Shown in pieces: positions 25,117 to 33,110 of a stretch of 36,593 nucleotides of DNA. Origin of the DNA: Acidimicrobiaceae bacterium (lineage in GTDB: Bacteria > Actinomycetota > Acidimicrobiia > Acidimicrobiales > RAAP-2); the NCBI GenBank assembly GCA_003153575.1, contig PLZW01000005.1, forward strand, positions 72,957 through 109,549, written 5' to 3'. Each line of letters begins with the position of its first letter. Positions within the stretch are counted from its first letter, which is position 1. Position numbers and translations under genes: made by a program. The notes beneath the pieces were generated by a model. That model had not been told where the DNA came from and did not search any database. It worked only from the letters and a program-made list of their open reading frames with translations.

Positions 25117-25633
25117 GCCGTTGGTCCTGATCGGGATGATGGGCAGCGGCAAGACGACGGTGGGCCGCGAGTTGGCGGGCCGGCTGGGCTGGGCGTTCCT
25201 CGACTCGGACGCCATGGTCGAGGCGTCGACGGGGTCCACCGTGGCGGAACTGTTCGCCGAGCGCGGTGAGGACGGGTTCCGGTCCGAGGAGACACGGGTC
25301 CTGGTCGAGGCGATGGGAGCCACCCCGCCGGCCGTGGTGGCGGCCGCCGGCGGTGCGGTCCTGTCCGGGAACAACCGGGCCCTGCTCACCGCAGGGGGGA
25401 TCGTGGTCTGGCTCCGCGCCGATCCCGCCACCTTGGCCGGCCGGCTCGGATCCGGAGCGGGGCGCCCGTTGCTGGGTGACGAACCGGGTGCCCGGGTGGT
25501 CGAACTCGACGCCGTGCGGCGCCCGCTCTACGAGGAGGTGGCCGACGTGGTGGTCGACGTCGACGACCTCGACCCGTCGCGGGTGGTCGACCGGATCCTG
25601 GCGCTCACCGCGTTCGAGCGGAGCCGGCCGTGA
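25109..25633 (+). CDS. aroK: Shikimate kinase
   Basis: 174-residue P-loop kinase phosphorylating shikimate at O3. Walker A is GMMGSGKTT near residues 9-17. The shikimate-binding Asp is in FLDSDAMVE, Arg in GFRSEETRV, the glycine pair in AAGGAVLS, and the lid arginine in GRPLL. Length is typical. ATG at 25109 overlaps the end of aroC by 8 nt, and the stop overlaps the aroB GTG (GTGA), so translation is coupled. Confidence 0.96.
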   Translation: MAEPLVLIGMMGSGKTTVGRELAGRLGWAFLDSDAMVEASTGSTVAELFAERGEDGFRSEETRVLVEAMGATPPAVVAAAGGAVLSGNNRALLTAGGIVVWLRADPATLAGRLGSGAGRPLLGDEPGARVVELDAVRRPLYEEVADVVVDVDDLDPSRVVDRILALTAFERSRP

Positions 25634-26697
25634 CCCGGGTGGTGCCGGTGGAGCTGTCGGACCGGACCTACGACGTCGTGGTCGGGGAAGGGGCCCGCCA
25701 CGAGCTGGCGCGGATCGTGGCCGAGACCGTACCGACGGCCAAGCGAGCCGTCGTGGTGACCCAGGAGGGGATCGTGGTCGAGGTCGACCCGGGAATTCCG
25801 GTCGAGGTGGTCACCGTGCCCGACGGCGAGTCGGCGAAGTCGCTCAGCCAGGTCGAGGAGCTGTGCCGCCGGTTCGCCCGGTCGGGCCTGAGCCGGGCCG
25901 ACGTGGTGGTGGCCGTCGGCGGGGGCGTGGTCACCGACCTGGCCGGGTTCGCCGCCGCCTCGTTCCACCGGGGCACGGCCTACGTCAACGTGGCCACGTC
26001 CCTGCTCGCCCAGGTCGACGCGGCCATCGGCGGCAAGACGGGGGTCAACATCCCCGAGGGGAAGAACCTGGTCGGCGCCTTCTGGCAGCCGCGGGCGGTG
26101 CTGTGCGACACCGAGGTGCTCGCCACCCTGCCGCCCCGGGAGTGGGCGTCGGGCCGCGGGGAGGTGGCCAAGTACGCCCTCCTCGGGATAGGGACCCCGT
26201 ACGGCGATGCCCCGACGTCCGACCTGGCCCTCGACGAGCAGGTGACCCGGTGCGCGGCCATCAAGGCCGCGGTGGTGTCGGCCGACGAACGCGAGGGGGA
26301 CCGGCGCATGCTCCTCAACTACGGCCACACCCTGGCCCACGCCCTCGAGGCGTCGACCTTCGGCGACGACGGCAGCGGGCTCCGCCACGGCGAGGCGGTC
26401 GCCGTCGGTCTGGTGTTCGCCGCCCTGCTCGCCCGGCGCCTCGGCCGGATCGACGATGCCCGGGTCGACCACCACCGGCGCGTGGTCGGCGGGTACGACC
26501 TGGCCACCGCACTGCCCGTTTCGGCCGACGCCGAACAGCTGTTGTCGTTCATGTACCGGGACAAGAAGGCCCAGGGGGACCTGACCTTCGTCCTCGACGG
26601 CGCCTCCGGCGTCGAAGTGGTCCATGGCGTCGACCGGGCGGACGTGGTCGCTACCCTGGCGGACATGGAGTCGAGCCGATCCGGAAATCCACAGTGA
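25630..26697 (+). CDS. aroB: 3-Dehydroquinate synthase
   Basis: 355-residue NAD- and metal-dependent enzyme making 3-dehydroquinate from DAHP. Motifs: VPDGESAKSL, the nucleotide-binding VVAVGGGVVTDLAGFAAASFHRG, GGKTGVN, and metal ligands in GRGEVAKYALL (Glu), NYGHTLAHALE (His) and RHGEAVAVGL (His). Start GTG overlaps the aroK stop. The C-terminus ends a few codons into the overlap with aroQ. Normal length. Confidence 0.97.
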   Translation: MTRVVPVELSDRTYDVVVGEGARHELARIVAETVPTAKRAVVVTQEGIVVEVDPGIPVEVVTVPDGESAKSLSQVEELCRRFARSGLSRADVVVAVGGGVVTDLAGFAAASFHRGTAYVNVATSLLAQVDAAIGGKTGVNIPEGKNLVGAFWQPRAVLCDTEVLATLPPREWASGRGEVAKYALLGIGTPYGDAPTSDLALDEQVTRCAAIKAAVVSADEREGDRRMLLNYGHTLAHALEASTFGDDGSGLRHGEAVAVGLVFAALLARRLGRIDDARVDHHRRVVGGYDLATALPVSADAEQLLSFMYRDKKAQGDLTFVLDGASGVEVVHGVDRADVVATLADMESSRSGNPQ

Positions 26698-27146
26698 GCG
26701 CGAAGGGTCTGGTGCTGCTGATTTCGGGGCCGAACCTCAACTTGTTGGGGGAACGCGAGCCCGAGGTGTACGGCACCGCCACCCTCGACGACCACGTGGC
26801 CGCGGCCGCGGCGGCGGCTGACGAGCGGGACCTCGACCTCGAGCACGTCCAGTCGAACCACGAGGGCGACCTGGTCGAGGCCATCCAGGGAGCGCGGGGA
26901 CGGGCTGTGGCCATCGTGATCAACGCCGGCGCCCTCTCCCACACGTCGTGGTCGCTGCACGACGCCCTGGCCGCCTTCGACGGCGTCGTCGTCGAACTGC
27001 ACATCTCCAACCCGGCGGCCCGGGAGCCGTTCCGGCACGTCTCGACCATCGCCCCGGTGGCCGACGGCTGCATCGCCGGTTTCGGCGGCCTCGGCTACCC
27101 GTTGGCCATCGAAGCCGTCGATCGCATCCTCGCCGCCCGCTCGTGA
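26694..27146 (+). CDS. aroQ: Type II 3-dehydroquinate dehydratase
   Basis: 150-residue type II dehydroquinase, a dodecameric flavodoxin-like fold converting 3-dehydroquinate to 3-dehydroshikimate. Signatures: SGPNLNLLGEREPEVYG, with the catalytic Tyr, QSNHEGDLVEAI, INAGALSHTSWSLHDAL and ELHISNPAAREPFRHVS, with the active-site His and Arg. GTG start overlaps the aroB stop (GTGA); its own stop overlaps the next GTG the same way. Confidence 0.97.
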   Translation: MSAKGLVLLISGPNLNLLGEREPEVYGTATLDDHVAAAAAAADERDLDLEHVQSNHEGDLVEAIQGARGRAVAIVINAGALSHTSWSLHDALAAFDGVVVELHISNPAAREPFRHVSTIAPVADGCIAGFGGLGYPLAIEAVDRILAARS

Positions 27147-28315
27147 CCGACCGGGACCCGATGCCCACTCCGGGCGGCCTGGCCGATCCGATGGAGCCGA
27201 TTGCCGTGTCCGGACGCATCGACCGCGTGCGGGCCGCGCTCGCCGCCCTCGACGACGACGCCCACCCGGATGCCCTGGTGGTCACGACCGGCGCCAACCT
27301 GCGGTGGCTGACCGGGTTCACCGGGTCGGCCGGCACGCTGGCGGTGGGACCAGGCCGGGTGCTGCTGGCCACCGACGGGCGCTACCGGACCCAGGCCGCC
27401 GAGCAGTTGGCCGCCTCGGGGGTGGCCGACGCGGTGGAGCTGTGCATCGGCGGGGTGGTGGCCCAGCGCGAGGCCCTGGCCGCCGCCACCTCGGGAGCCT
27501 CGGCCGTCGGCCTCGAAGCGGGCGACGTCACCTGGGCGTCCGCCCGCACCTGGGAGGCTGTGCTCGGGCCGACTCCGGTGGTGGCCACCTTGGGCCTCGT
27601 CGAGGGACTGCGGGTGGTGAAGGACCCGGCCGAGGTGGCCCGCATGGAGCGCGCCGCGGCCATTGCCGACGCCGCGCTCGGTTCGGTGCTGCACCTGCTC
27701 GCCGGCATCGGAGGCGGCACCACGGTGACCGAGTCGGAGTTCGCCGCCGCCCTCGACCACGCCATGCGGCTCCACGGTGCCGAGGACCGCGCCTTCGAGA
27801 CCATCGTGGCCTCGGGCGAGAACTCCGCCAAGCCCCACGCCCGGCCGGGTCGACGCCCGATCGGCACCGGAGATCCGGTGGTGGTCGACTTCGGGGCCAC
27901 GTTCGACGGCTACCGCTCGGACATGACCCGCACCTTCTGCGTGGGCGGGGAGCCCACGGGTCAGCTGGCGACCGTCTTCGCGGTGGTGGCCGCCGCCCAG
28001 TCGGCCGGCGTGGCCGCCGTGGCTCCCGGCGTGGCCGCCGGCGACGTCGACAAGGTGTGCCGGGACCGCATCGCCGAGGCCGGTTGGGCCGACCGGTTCG
28101 AACACGGCACCGGCCACGGGGTGGGACTGGACATCCACGAGGGGCCGGCGGTGGGCGCGGGATCGACTGCTATCCTGCTGCCCGGCACCGTGGTCACCGT
28201 CGAACCCGGCGTGTACCTTCCCGCTGTCGGTGGGGTCCGCATCGAGGACACCCTGGTCGTGACCGAATCCGGCAGCCGACCACTGACCCGTTTCCCGAAG
28301 GAAGTCGCCGTCTGA
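27143..28315 (+). CDS. pepQ: M24 family metallopeptidase (Xaa-Pro aminopeptidase/dipeptidase)
   Basis: 390-residue creatinase-fold peptidase removing N-terminal residues before proline. The N-terminal domain (to about residue 150) has LVVTTGANLRWLTGFTGSAG. The C-terminal pita-bread domain carries the five metal ligands: two Asp in VVVDFGATFDGYRSDMTRTF, His in HGTGHGVGLDIHE, Glu in TVEPGVYLP and Glu in GGVRIEDT. The pepQ symbol follows the common aroQ-pepQ-efp gene order; pepP-like activity is equally possible. GTG start overlaps the aroQ stop, and the stop overlaps the efp ATG by one base. Confidence 0.92.
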   Translation: MTDRDPMPTPGGLADPMEPIAVSGRIDRVRAALAALDDDAHPDALVVTTGANLRWLTGFTGSAGTLAVGPGRVLLATDGRYRTQAAEQLAASGVADAVELCIGGVVAQREALAAATSGASAVGLEAGDVTWASARTWEAVLGPTPVVATLGLVEGLRVVKDPAEVARMERAAAIADAALGSVLHLLAGIGGGTTVTESEFAAALDHAMRLHGAEDRAFETIVASGENSAKPHARPGRRPIGTGDPVVVDFGATFDGYRSDMTRTFCVGGEPTGQLATVFAVVAAAQSAGVAAVAPGVAAGDVDKVCRDRIAEAGWADRFEHGTGHGVGLDIHEGPAVGAGSTAILLPGTVVTVEPGVYLPAVGGVRIEDTLVVTESGSRPLTRFPKEVAV

Positions 28316-28875
28316 TGTCCGTCTCGACCAACGATCTCCGCAACGGCATGACCCTGAATCTGCCCGAAGGCCTGTTCAACGTCGTCGAGTTCCAGCACGT
28401 CAAGCCGGGCAAGGGCGGTGCCTTCGTCCGCACCAAGCTCAAGAACCAGCGCACCGGCGCCGTCATCGAGCGGACCTACCGGGCCGACGAGAAGCTCGAC
28501 CAGGCCATCATCGACAAGCGGGAAATGCAGTTCCTCTACCGGGACGGTGGGGAGTACGTGTTCATGGACACCCGCTCCTACGACCAGCTCCAAGTGGAGA
28601 CCGGACTGCTGGGCGATGCGAACAACTACCTGAAGGAGGGCGACGACGCCGTCCTCGAGTTCTTCGGCGACGAGATCGTGGGAGTCGAACTGCCCGCCGC
28701 CGTGGAGCTGACCATCGCCGAGACGGAGCCCGGACTCCAGGGCGACCGGGTGTCGGGCGCCCGCAAGCCGGCCACCCTGGAGACCGGCCTGGTCATCCAG
28801 GTGCCCCTCTTCGTCAATCCCGGCGAGCTGGTAAAGGTCGACACCCGCACGGGCGAGTACCTCACCAGGGCCTGA
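28315..28875 (+). CDS. efp: Elongation factor P
   Basis: 186-residue EF-P, which binds beside the P-site tRNA and relieves ribosome stalling at polyproline. Three beta-barrel domains: KOW-like (about 1-65), a middle OB domain and a C-terminal OB domain ending GEYLTRA. The tip lysine is Lys33 in KPGKGGAF. No EpmA/EpmB-type modification gene is in the window, and whether Lys33 is modified is unknown. ATG overlaps the pepQ stop by one base. nusB follows after 49 nt. Confidence 0.97.
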   Translation: MSVSTNDLRNGMTLNLPEGLFNVVEFQHVKPGKGGAFVRTKLKNQRTGAVIERTYRADEKLDQAIIDKREMQFLYRDGGEYVFMDTRSYDQLQVETGLLGDANNYLKEGDDAVLEFFGDEIVGVELPAAVELTIAETEPGLQGDRVSGARKPATLETGLVIQVPLFVNPGELVKVDTRTGEYLTRA

Positions 28876-28924
28876 GCCGCCGGGCCGAGATGCACACCGC
28901 GTCCGGGCCCCCTCCCTCGACACC

Positions 28925-29326
28925 ATGAGCACCGACCCCGCGCCTCGCCACCAGTCCCGCGAGCGGGCCCTGACACTGCTGTACGAGGCGGAGCTCAAGG
29001 GCGAGCGTCCCGAGTCCGTACTGGCCGCCCTGCCCATGGCCCCGGACCCGTACGTCACCACGCTGGTGACGGCGGTGGGGGAGCGCATGGGCGAGATCGA
29101 CGCCATGCTCGGTGAGGCCGCCATCGGCTGGGACGTCGACCGGATGGCTGTCGTCGACCGGAACGTCCTGCGCCTGGCTGCGGCCGAGCTGCTGGCCTGT
29201 GACGACGTGCCCACCGCGGTGATCCTGAACGAGGCCGTCGACCTGGCCTCGGCCTTCTCGACCGCGGACTCGGGCCGGTTCGTGAACGGGGTGCTGGCCA
29301 CCGTGGCCGTGACGGTACGCGGCTGA
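28925..29326 (+). CDS. nusB: Transcription antitermination factor NusB
   Basis: 133-residue all-helical NusB, which with NusE binds boxA RNA and supports rRNA antitermination. Family pattern: RHQSRERALTLLYEAEL at the N-terminus, DVDRMAVVDRNVLRLAAAELL in the middle and VILNEAVDLASAFSTADSGRFVNGVLATV at the end. Normal length. Last intact gene of the aroC operon. In related genomes pyrR commonly follows, but here 3.2 kb of accessory sequence intervenes. Confidence 0.96.
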   Translation: MSTDPAPRHQSRERALTLLYEAELKGERPESVLAALPMAPDPYVTTLVTAVGERMGEIDAMLGEAAIGWDVDRMAVVDRNVLRLAAAELLACDDVPTAVILNEAVDLASAFSTADSGRFVNGVLATVAVTVRG

Positions 29327-29350
29327 TCACGCACCAGCGGACCGGGTTCT

Positions 29351-29362
29351 GCCGCCGGCGGC
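29351..29362. terminator. Palindrome after nusB
   Basis: GCCGCCGGCGGC is a perfect 12-nt palindrome just after the nusB stop, without a T-run. It might end the operon; weak evidence. Confidence 0.2.
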
Positions 29363-29378
29363 GGCCCGGCCCTCGCCG

Positions 29379-29489
29379 CTACGGCTCGGCCGTGGCGAAG
29401 TGGGCGGTCAGCTCGGCCACGAACCGATCGGCGAGCGCAGGGGGCATGTCATGGCCCATCCCCGGCACCAGCAGGAGGGTGCAGACCTT
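29379..29489 (-). pseudogene. 3' remnant of an alpha/beta hydrolase gene
   Basis: Reading the minus strand, a frame ends at the TAG of 29379-29381 and reads back through ...CTLLLVPGMGHDMPPALADRF, FVAELTAHFATAEP-stop. The segment VPGMGHDMP followed by a terminal amphipathic helix is typical of the C-terminal end of alpha/beta hydrolases, where GHD carries the catalytic histidine. Only about 36 codons remain; upstream of about 29489 the frame enters sequence that belongs to the MFS gene on the other strand. So the 5' nine-tenths of the gene is gone. No product is expected. Confidence 0.65.
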
Positions 29490-30699
29490 CCCGCTGCGGG
29501 AACGGGGCAAGGCGCTGGCCATGTTCTTCGGGATCGCCGGCGGCCTCACCGCCATCGGCCCGCTCCTTGGCGGCTACCTCACCCAGTGGACGTGGCGGGC
29601 CATCTTCTGGGTCAACATCCCGGTGGCCGTCATCGCCCTCGTGCTCATCGCCATCTCCAAGCCGACCACGACCCACCAGCCGGCCCGCATGGACTACCGG
29701 GGACTCGCGCTCGTCGTGGCGGGAGTCGGCCTCAGCGTCTTCGGGTTCCAACAGGCTGCCGAATGGGGGTGGTCCAATCCGGCCATCGGGCTGTGCATCG
29801 CCGCCGGCGTCCTCCTGTTGGTGGTGTTCGCCTTCGTCGAGCTGCGCACCGAGTCGCCGTTGATGCAGGTCCGGATCTTCCAGGTCCGGGCGTTCCTGGT
29901 GGAGAACATGGTGCTCGGGATCGCCATGCTCGCCTTCGTGCCCGTCTTCTTCTTCGCCTCCGAGTACGCCCAGATCTCTCTGGCCAAGACGGCGTCGGAG
30001 TCCGGGCTCTTCCTCCTCTACTTCTTCCTCGGCTTCGTGGTCGCCGCCCAGATCGGCGGGCGCATGCTGGACCGCGCCGGTGCCAAGGCCCCCGTCGTCC
30101 TCGGGTGCGTCCTGGCCGCCGTCGGCTTCGATCTGTGGGCCGGCAAGGTCACCACGCTGAGCTTCAGCCACCAGCAGTGGTACGTGATCATGGCCGGGGC
30201 CGGCATGGGATTCCTCCTCGGACCGGCCAGCACCGACGCCGTGAACCGGGCGTCGCGCCTGTCCTACGGGGAGGCCACGGGGATCACCCAGACGGTCCGG
30301 AACTACGCCGCCAGCCTGGGCCTCGCCATCCTCGGCACCCTGCTGGTGACCGAGATGCGGTCCCACCTGACGACGTCGTTCGAGGCCCAGGGCATGGCCC
30401 CGTCGGCGGCGGCGTCCGAGGCGGCCCGGCTGGCCCAGGGCCGGTCGGGCTCGTCAGCGGGTGCCATCCCGCACTTCGTCCGGCTCGACTTCGCCTACGC
30501 CACCCGGAGCGTCCTCTACGGCATGGCCATCGTCATGGCCGCAGCCGCGGTGGTGGCGGTGGTGGGCCTACGCCGGGGGGCCCAGGAGGAGCTCGGCGGT
30601 GACGCCACGGTTCGGGAAGGGGAGGCCGAGGGAACCCCTGTCGGCCGGTCGGACGACCGGAACCTGTCCGACCGGGCATCGGACGGCAGAACGGACTGA
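29481..30699 (+). pseudogene. 5'-truncated MFS (DHA2-type) transporter
   Basis: About 400 codons of a 14-helix DHA2/EmrB-type drug transporter. Homology-like sequence starts abruptly with FPLRERGKALAMFFGIAGGLTAIGPLLGGYL, which in full-length relatives lies about 120 residues in (helix 4-5 region, motif C). So helices 1-3 and the proton-coupling motif A are missing. The frame is open upstream to an ATG at 29392, but those ~32 codons are antisense to the hydrolase remnant and look nothing like a transporter. The rest, about ten helices and a hydrophilic tail, is intact. A shortened product cannot be excluded but is unlikely to transport. The left boundary is the junction at about 29481-29489. 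Confidence 0.75.
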
Positions 30700-30844
30700 C
30701 CGGTAGATTCGGAATAGCCACGGTCGCCGACGCGTTGCATGTTTGGGACGGGTGGGCGCGGCGCGCGGAGATTCGCGTCCGCCGTGCCCGTAGTCCCATT
30801 CCCATGCCGCCACCGGTCCACCCCTCCCGACCAGGAATCCACCC
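30700..30844 (+). other. Upstream region of the intact MFS gene
   Basis: 145 nt without a gene. It holds the ribosome-binding site AGGAA (30833-30837), 7 nt before the ATG. No confident promoter or operator seen. Confidence 0.4.
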
Positions 30845-32404
30845 ATGACGACCTCCGATACCACCCCGGACATCTCCGGGCCGGAGGCGGGCCCGGGGGG
30901 CACCTCGGCGGAGGCCCCGGACACCTCCACCAAGGGCGTCCTGGCCGGCTTCGATCCCCAACTCAAGCGCTTGGCCGTCGTCGTCGTGCTCGGCAGCATC
31001 ATGTCGATCCTCGACACCACCATCGTCAACGTGGCCATTCCCACCCTGGCCAAGGACTTCCGGGCGCCGCTGTCCCAGGTCCAGTGGGTGTCGACCGGCT
31101 ACCTGCTGGCCCTGGCCGTGACCATCCCGTTGACCGGCTGGGCCGTCGAGCGGTTCGGTGCCAAGCGGATGTGGATCGCCTCGCTGGTCCTGTTCCTGCT
31201 GGGTTCGGCCCTGTCCGGGGCGTCGTGGTCGATCCAGAGCCTCATCGTGTTCCGGATCCTGCAGGGCGTCGGCGGCGGCATGATCATGCCGATCGGCCAG
31301 ACCATCCTGGCCACGGAGGCCGGACCCCAGCGGATGGGCCGGGTCATGAGCCTGCTGGGCGTGCCCATGCTGCTCGGCCCGGTGCTCGGCCCCGTGCTCG
31401 GCGGGCTGATCGTGGACAGCGTCTCGTGGCGGTGGATCTTCTACGTGAACATCCCCATCGGCATCGTCGCCATCGCCCTGGCCGTCAAGTACCTCCCCGG
31501 CCACCAGAAGACCGACCGGGCCTACAAGCTCGACCTGCTCGGTCTGGGCCTGCTGTCGCCCGGTCTCGGCCTGTTCGTCTACGGCCTGTCGCAGGCCGGT
31601 CAGGGCTCGACCTCCAGCGTGTTCGTCCCGGCCGCCATCGGCGCCGTGCTGATCGCCGCCTTCGTGTGGCACGCCCTGCACACCAAAGTCACGCCGCTGA
31701 TCGAGGTGCTGTTGTTCCGCGACCGGCAGTTCGCGGCCGCCTCGGCCACCACCTTCTTCTTCGGTGCCGCCCTGTTCGGCGGCATGTTCCTCCTACCGCT
31801 CTACTACCAGGTGGTCCGGGGCCAGACCGCACTCACCGCCGGTCTGCTCATGGCCCCCCAGGGCATCGGCGCCGCCATGGTCATGCCGCTGGCCGGCAAA
31901 CTCACCGACCGCTACGGAGCGGGTCGGATCGTGCCCGGGGGACTGGTGGTGGTGACCCTCGCCACCCTGGTGTACACGCAGCTCGGTGCCCACACCAGCT
32001 TCGCGGTCCTCGGCGGCTCGCTGTTCCTGCGCGGCGTCGGGTTCGGGTTCGTGATGATGCCGGCCATCTCGGCGGCCTACCAGACCCTGGCCGCCCCCCA
32101 GGTGCCGCGGGCCTCGACGGCCATCAACATCGTGCAACGTGTGGGGGGCTCCATCGGTACCGCTCTGGTGGCGGTGGTGCTCGAGCACCAGATCTCGGTC
32201 CAGGTCCACGGCTTGTCGGGTGGCCTGACCGGGGCCGCCACGGCCCCGCCATCGGTGGTGGCCAAGGTGGCCCAACCTTTCGCCAGCGCCTTCGGCCACA
32301 CCTTCTGGTGGGTGGTCGGCATGACGACGGTGGCCCTCATCCCCGCCCTCCTCCTCGTCCGCGGCCCGGTCCGGGCCGACGGTGCCGCCGTCCTGATCGA
32401 CTGA
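30845..32404 (+). CDS. MFS transporter, DHA2 (EmrB/QacA) drug-efflux type
   Basis: 519-residue proton-coupled efflux transporter with about 14 transmembrane helices. A polar N-terminus (1-38) precedes helix 1 (LAVVVVLGSIMSILDTTIVNVAIPTLAKDF), with the conserved acidic residue in LDTTIVNVA. Motif A is AVERFGAKRMWIASL, and motif C is PMLLGPVLGPVLGGLIV followed by WRWIFYVNIPIGI. Length is right for DHA2. Substrate unknown; multidrug or antibiotic export is the usual role. Lies between two truncated genes and the pyr operon, i.e. in the segment that separates nusB from pyrR, which suggests acquisition or local rearrangement. No regulator adjacent. Confidence 0.92.
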   Translation: MTTSDTTPDISGPEAGPGGTSAEAPDTSTKGVLAGFDPQLKRLAVVVVLGSIMSILDTTIVNVAIPTLAKDFRAPLSQVQWVSTGYLLALAVTIPLTGWAVERFGAKRMWIASLVLFLLGSALSGASWSIQSLIVFRILQGVGGGMIMPIGQTILATEAGPQRMGRVMSLLGVPMLLGPVLGPVLGGLIVDSVSWRWIFYVNIPIGIVAIALAVKYLPGHQKTDRAYKLDLLGLGLLSPGLGLFVYGLSQAGQGSTSSVFVPAAIGAVLIAAFVWHALHTKVTPLIEVLLFRDRQFAAASATTFFFGAALFGGMFLLPLYYQVVRGQTALTAGLLMAPQGIGAAMVMPLAGKLTDRYGAGRIVPGGLVVVTLATLVYTQLGAHTSFAVLGGSLFLRGVGFGFVMMPAISAAYQTLAAPQVPRASTAINIVQRVGGSIGTALVAVVLEHQISVQVHGLSGGLTGAATAPPSVVAKVAQPFASAFGHTFWWVVGMTTVALIPALLLVRGPVRADGAAVLID

Positions 32405-32405
32405 T

Positions 32406-32424
32406 CCCGCCCCTTCCCGGCGGG
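32406..32424 (+). terminator. Hairpin after the MFS gene
   Basis: CCCGCC (32406-32411) and GGCGGG (32419-32424) form a 6-bp stem with a 7-nt loop directly after the stop. No T-run. Confidence 0.35.
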
Positions 32425-32480
32425 TGGCGACGAGTCCGTCGACGGGCCGATCGGGCCGGACGACCGGCGACCCGACGCGG

Positions 32481-32486
32481 TATAGT
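32481..32486 (+). promoter_or_regulatory. -10 element of the pyr operon
   Basis: TATAGT, the best -10 match in the gap before pyrR. It predicts a start near 32493 and a leader of about 48 nt that holds the PyrR hairpin. No convincing -35. Confidence 0.5.
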
Positions 32487-32490
32487 CGAG

Positions 32491-32535
32491 TCCTGACCGT
32501 GAAGCGGGTCCCGTGAGGCCCGTACGGACAGGAGG
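32491..32535 (+). promoter_or_regulatory. PyrR-binding leader hairpin covering the pyrR ribosome-binding site
   Basis: The sequence GGTCCCGTGAGGCC (32507-32520) matches the PyrR-binding-loop consensus ARUCCNGNGAGGYU except for its end bases. Stem: CGGG (32505-32508) with CCCG (32519-32522); an internal loop with GAAG on the 5' side; CCGT (32497-32500) with ACGG (32524-32527); TCCTG (32491-32495) with CAGGA (32529-32533). The last helix takes in most of the Shine-Dalgarno AGGAGG (32530-32535), 5 nt before the GTG. Known PyrR biology predicts that UMP-loaded PyrR stabilises this fold and lowers translation. Confidence 0.8.
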
Positions 32536-32540
32536 ATCAG

Positions 32541-33110
32541 GTGGCCGAACGCGAACGCAGCCATACCCGCCCGCGGGGTGCTGTCTTCGTTCCCCGGGTC
32601 CAGGTCATGTCCGCCGACGACGTCCGACGCGCCGTCACCCGGATGGCCCACGAGATCGCCGAGCGCAACCGGGGGCTCCACGACGTGGTGCTGGTCGGCC
32701 TGCAGACCGGCGGCGTCGGCATCGCCCATCGCCTGGCCGAGACCCTGGGCGAAGTCGAGGGGGCCGAGGTACCCGTGGGCACCCTGGACGTGGCCTTCTA
32801 CCGGGACGACATCGGGCTGCGCCCCGTCCTGCCCGAAGCGGCCACCGATATCACCGCCGACCTCACCGGGTCGACCGTGGTGCTGGTCGACGACGTGCTC
32901 TTCACCGGGCGCACCATCCGGGCCGCCCTGAACGCCCTCGGCGAGTACGGCCGGGCCCAGGTGGTCGAGTTGGCCGTCATGGTCGACCGCGGTCACCGCG
33001 AGCTCCCCATCCGGCCGGACTACGTCGGCAAGAACCTGCCGACCAACCGGGACGAGATGGTCGACGTCTCCGACGAGGGTGTCTCGCTGGGCGAGCTGGT
33101 CATCCGTTGA
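32541..33110 (+). CDS. pyrR: PyrR, pyrimidine operon RNA-binding regulator
   Basis: 189-residue PRT-fold protein that binds pyr leader RNA in response to UMP and often has uracil phosphoribosyltransferase activity. Visible: VVLVGLQTGGVGIAHRLA, DVAFYRDDIGLRP (PyrR hallmark), the PRPP motif VVLVDDVLFTGRTIRAA, and VMVDRGHRELPIRPDYVGKNLPT. GTG start, 5 nt after AGGAGG that is folded into the leader hairpin. TTGA overlap with pyrB. The leader shows it probably regulates its own operon. Confidence 0.96.
   Translation: MAERERSHTRPRGAVFVPRVQVMSADDVRRAVTRMAHEIAERNRGLHDVVLVGLQTGGVGIAHRLAETLGEVEGAEVPVGTLDVAFYRDDIGLRPVLPEAATDITADLTGSTVVLVDDVLFTGRTIRAALNALGEYGRAQVVELAVMVDRGHRELPIRPDYVGKNLPTNRDEMVDVSDEGVSLGELVIR

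Noticed and set aside
29392..29487. The first ~32 codons of the open frame leading into the truncated MFS gene
   Set aside because: They lie antisense to the hydrolase remnant and do not resemble a transporter N-terminus, so I do not accept ATG 29392 as a genuine start.
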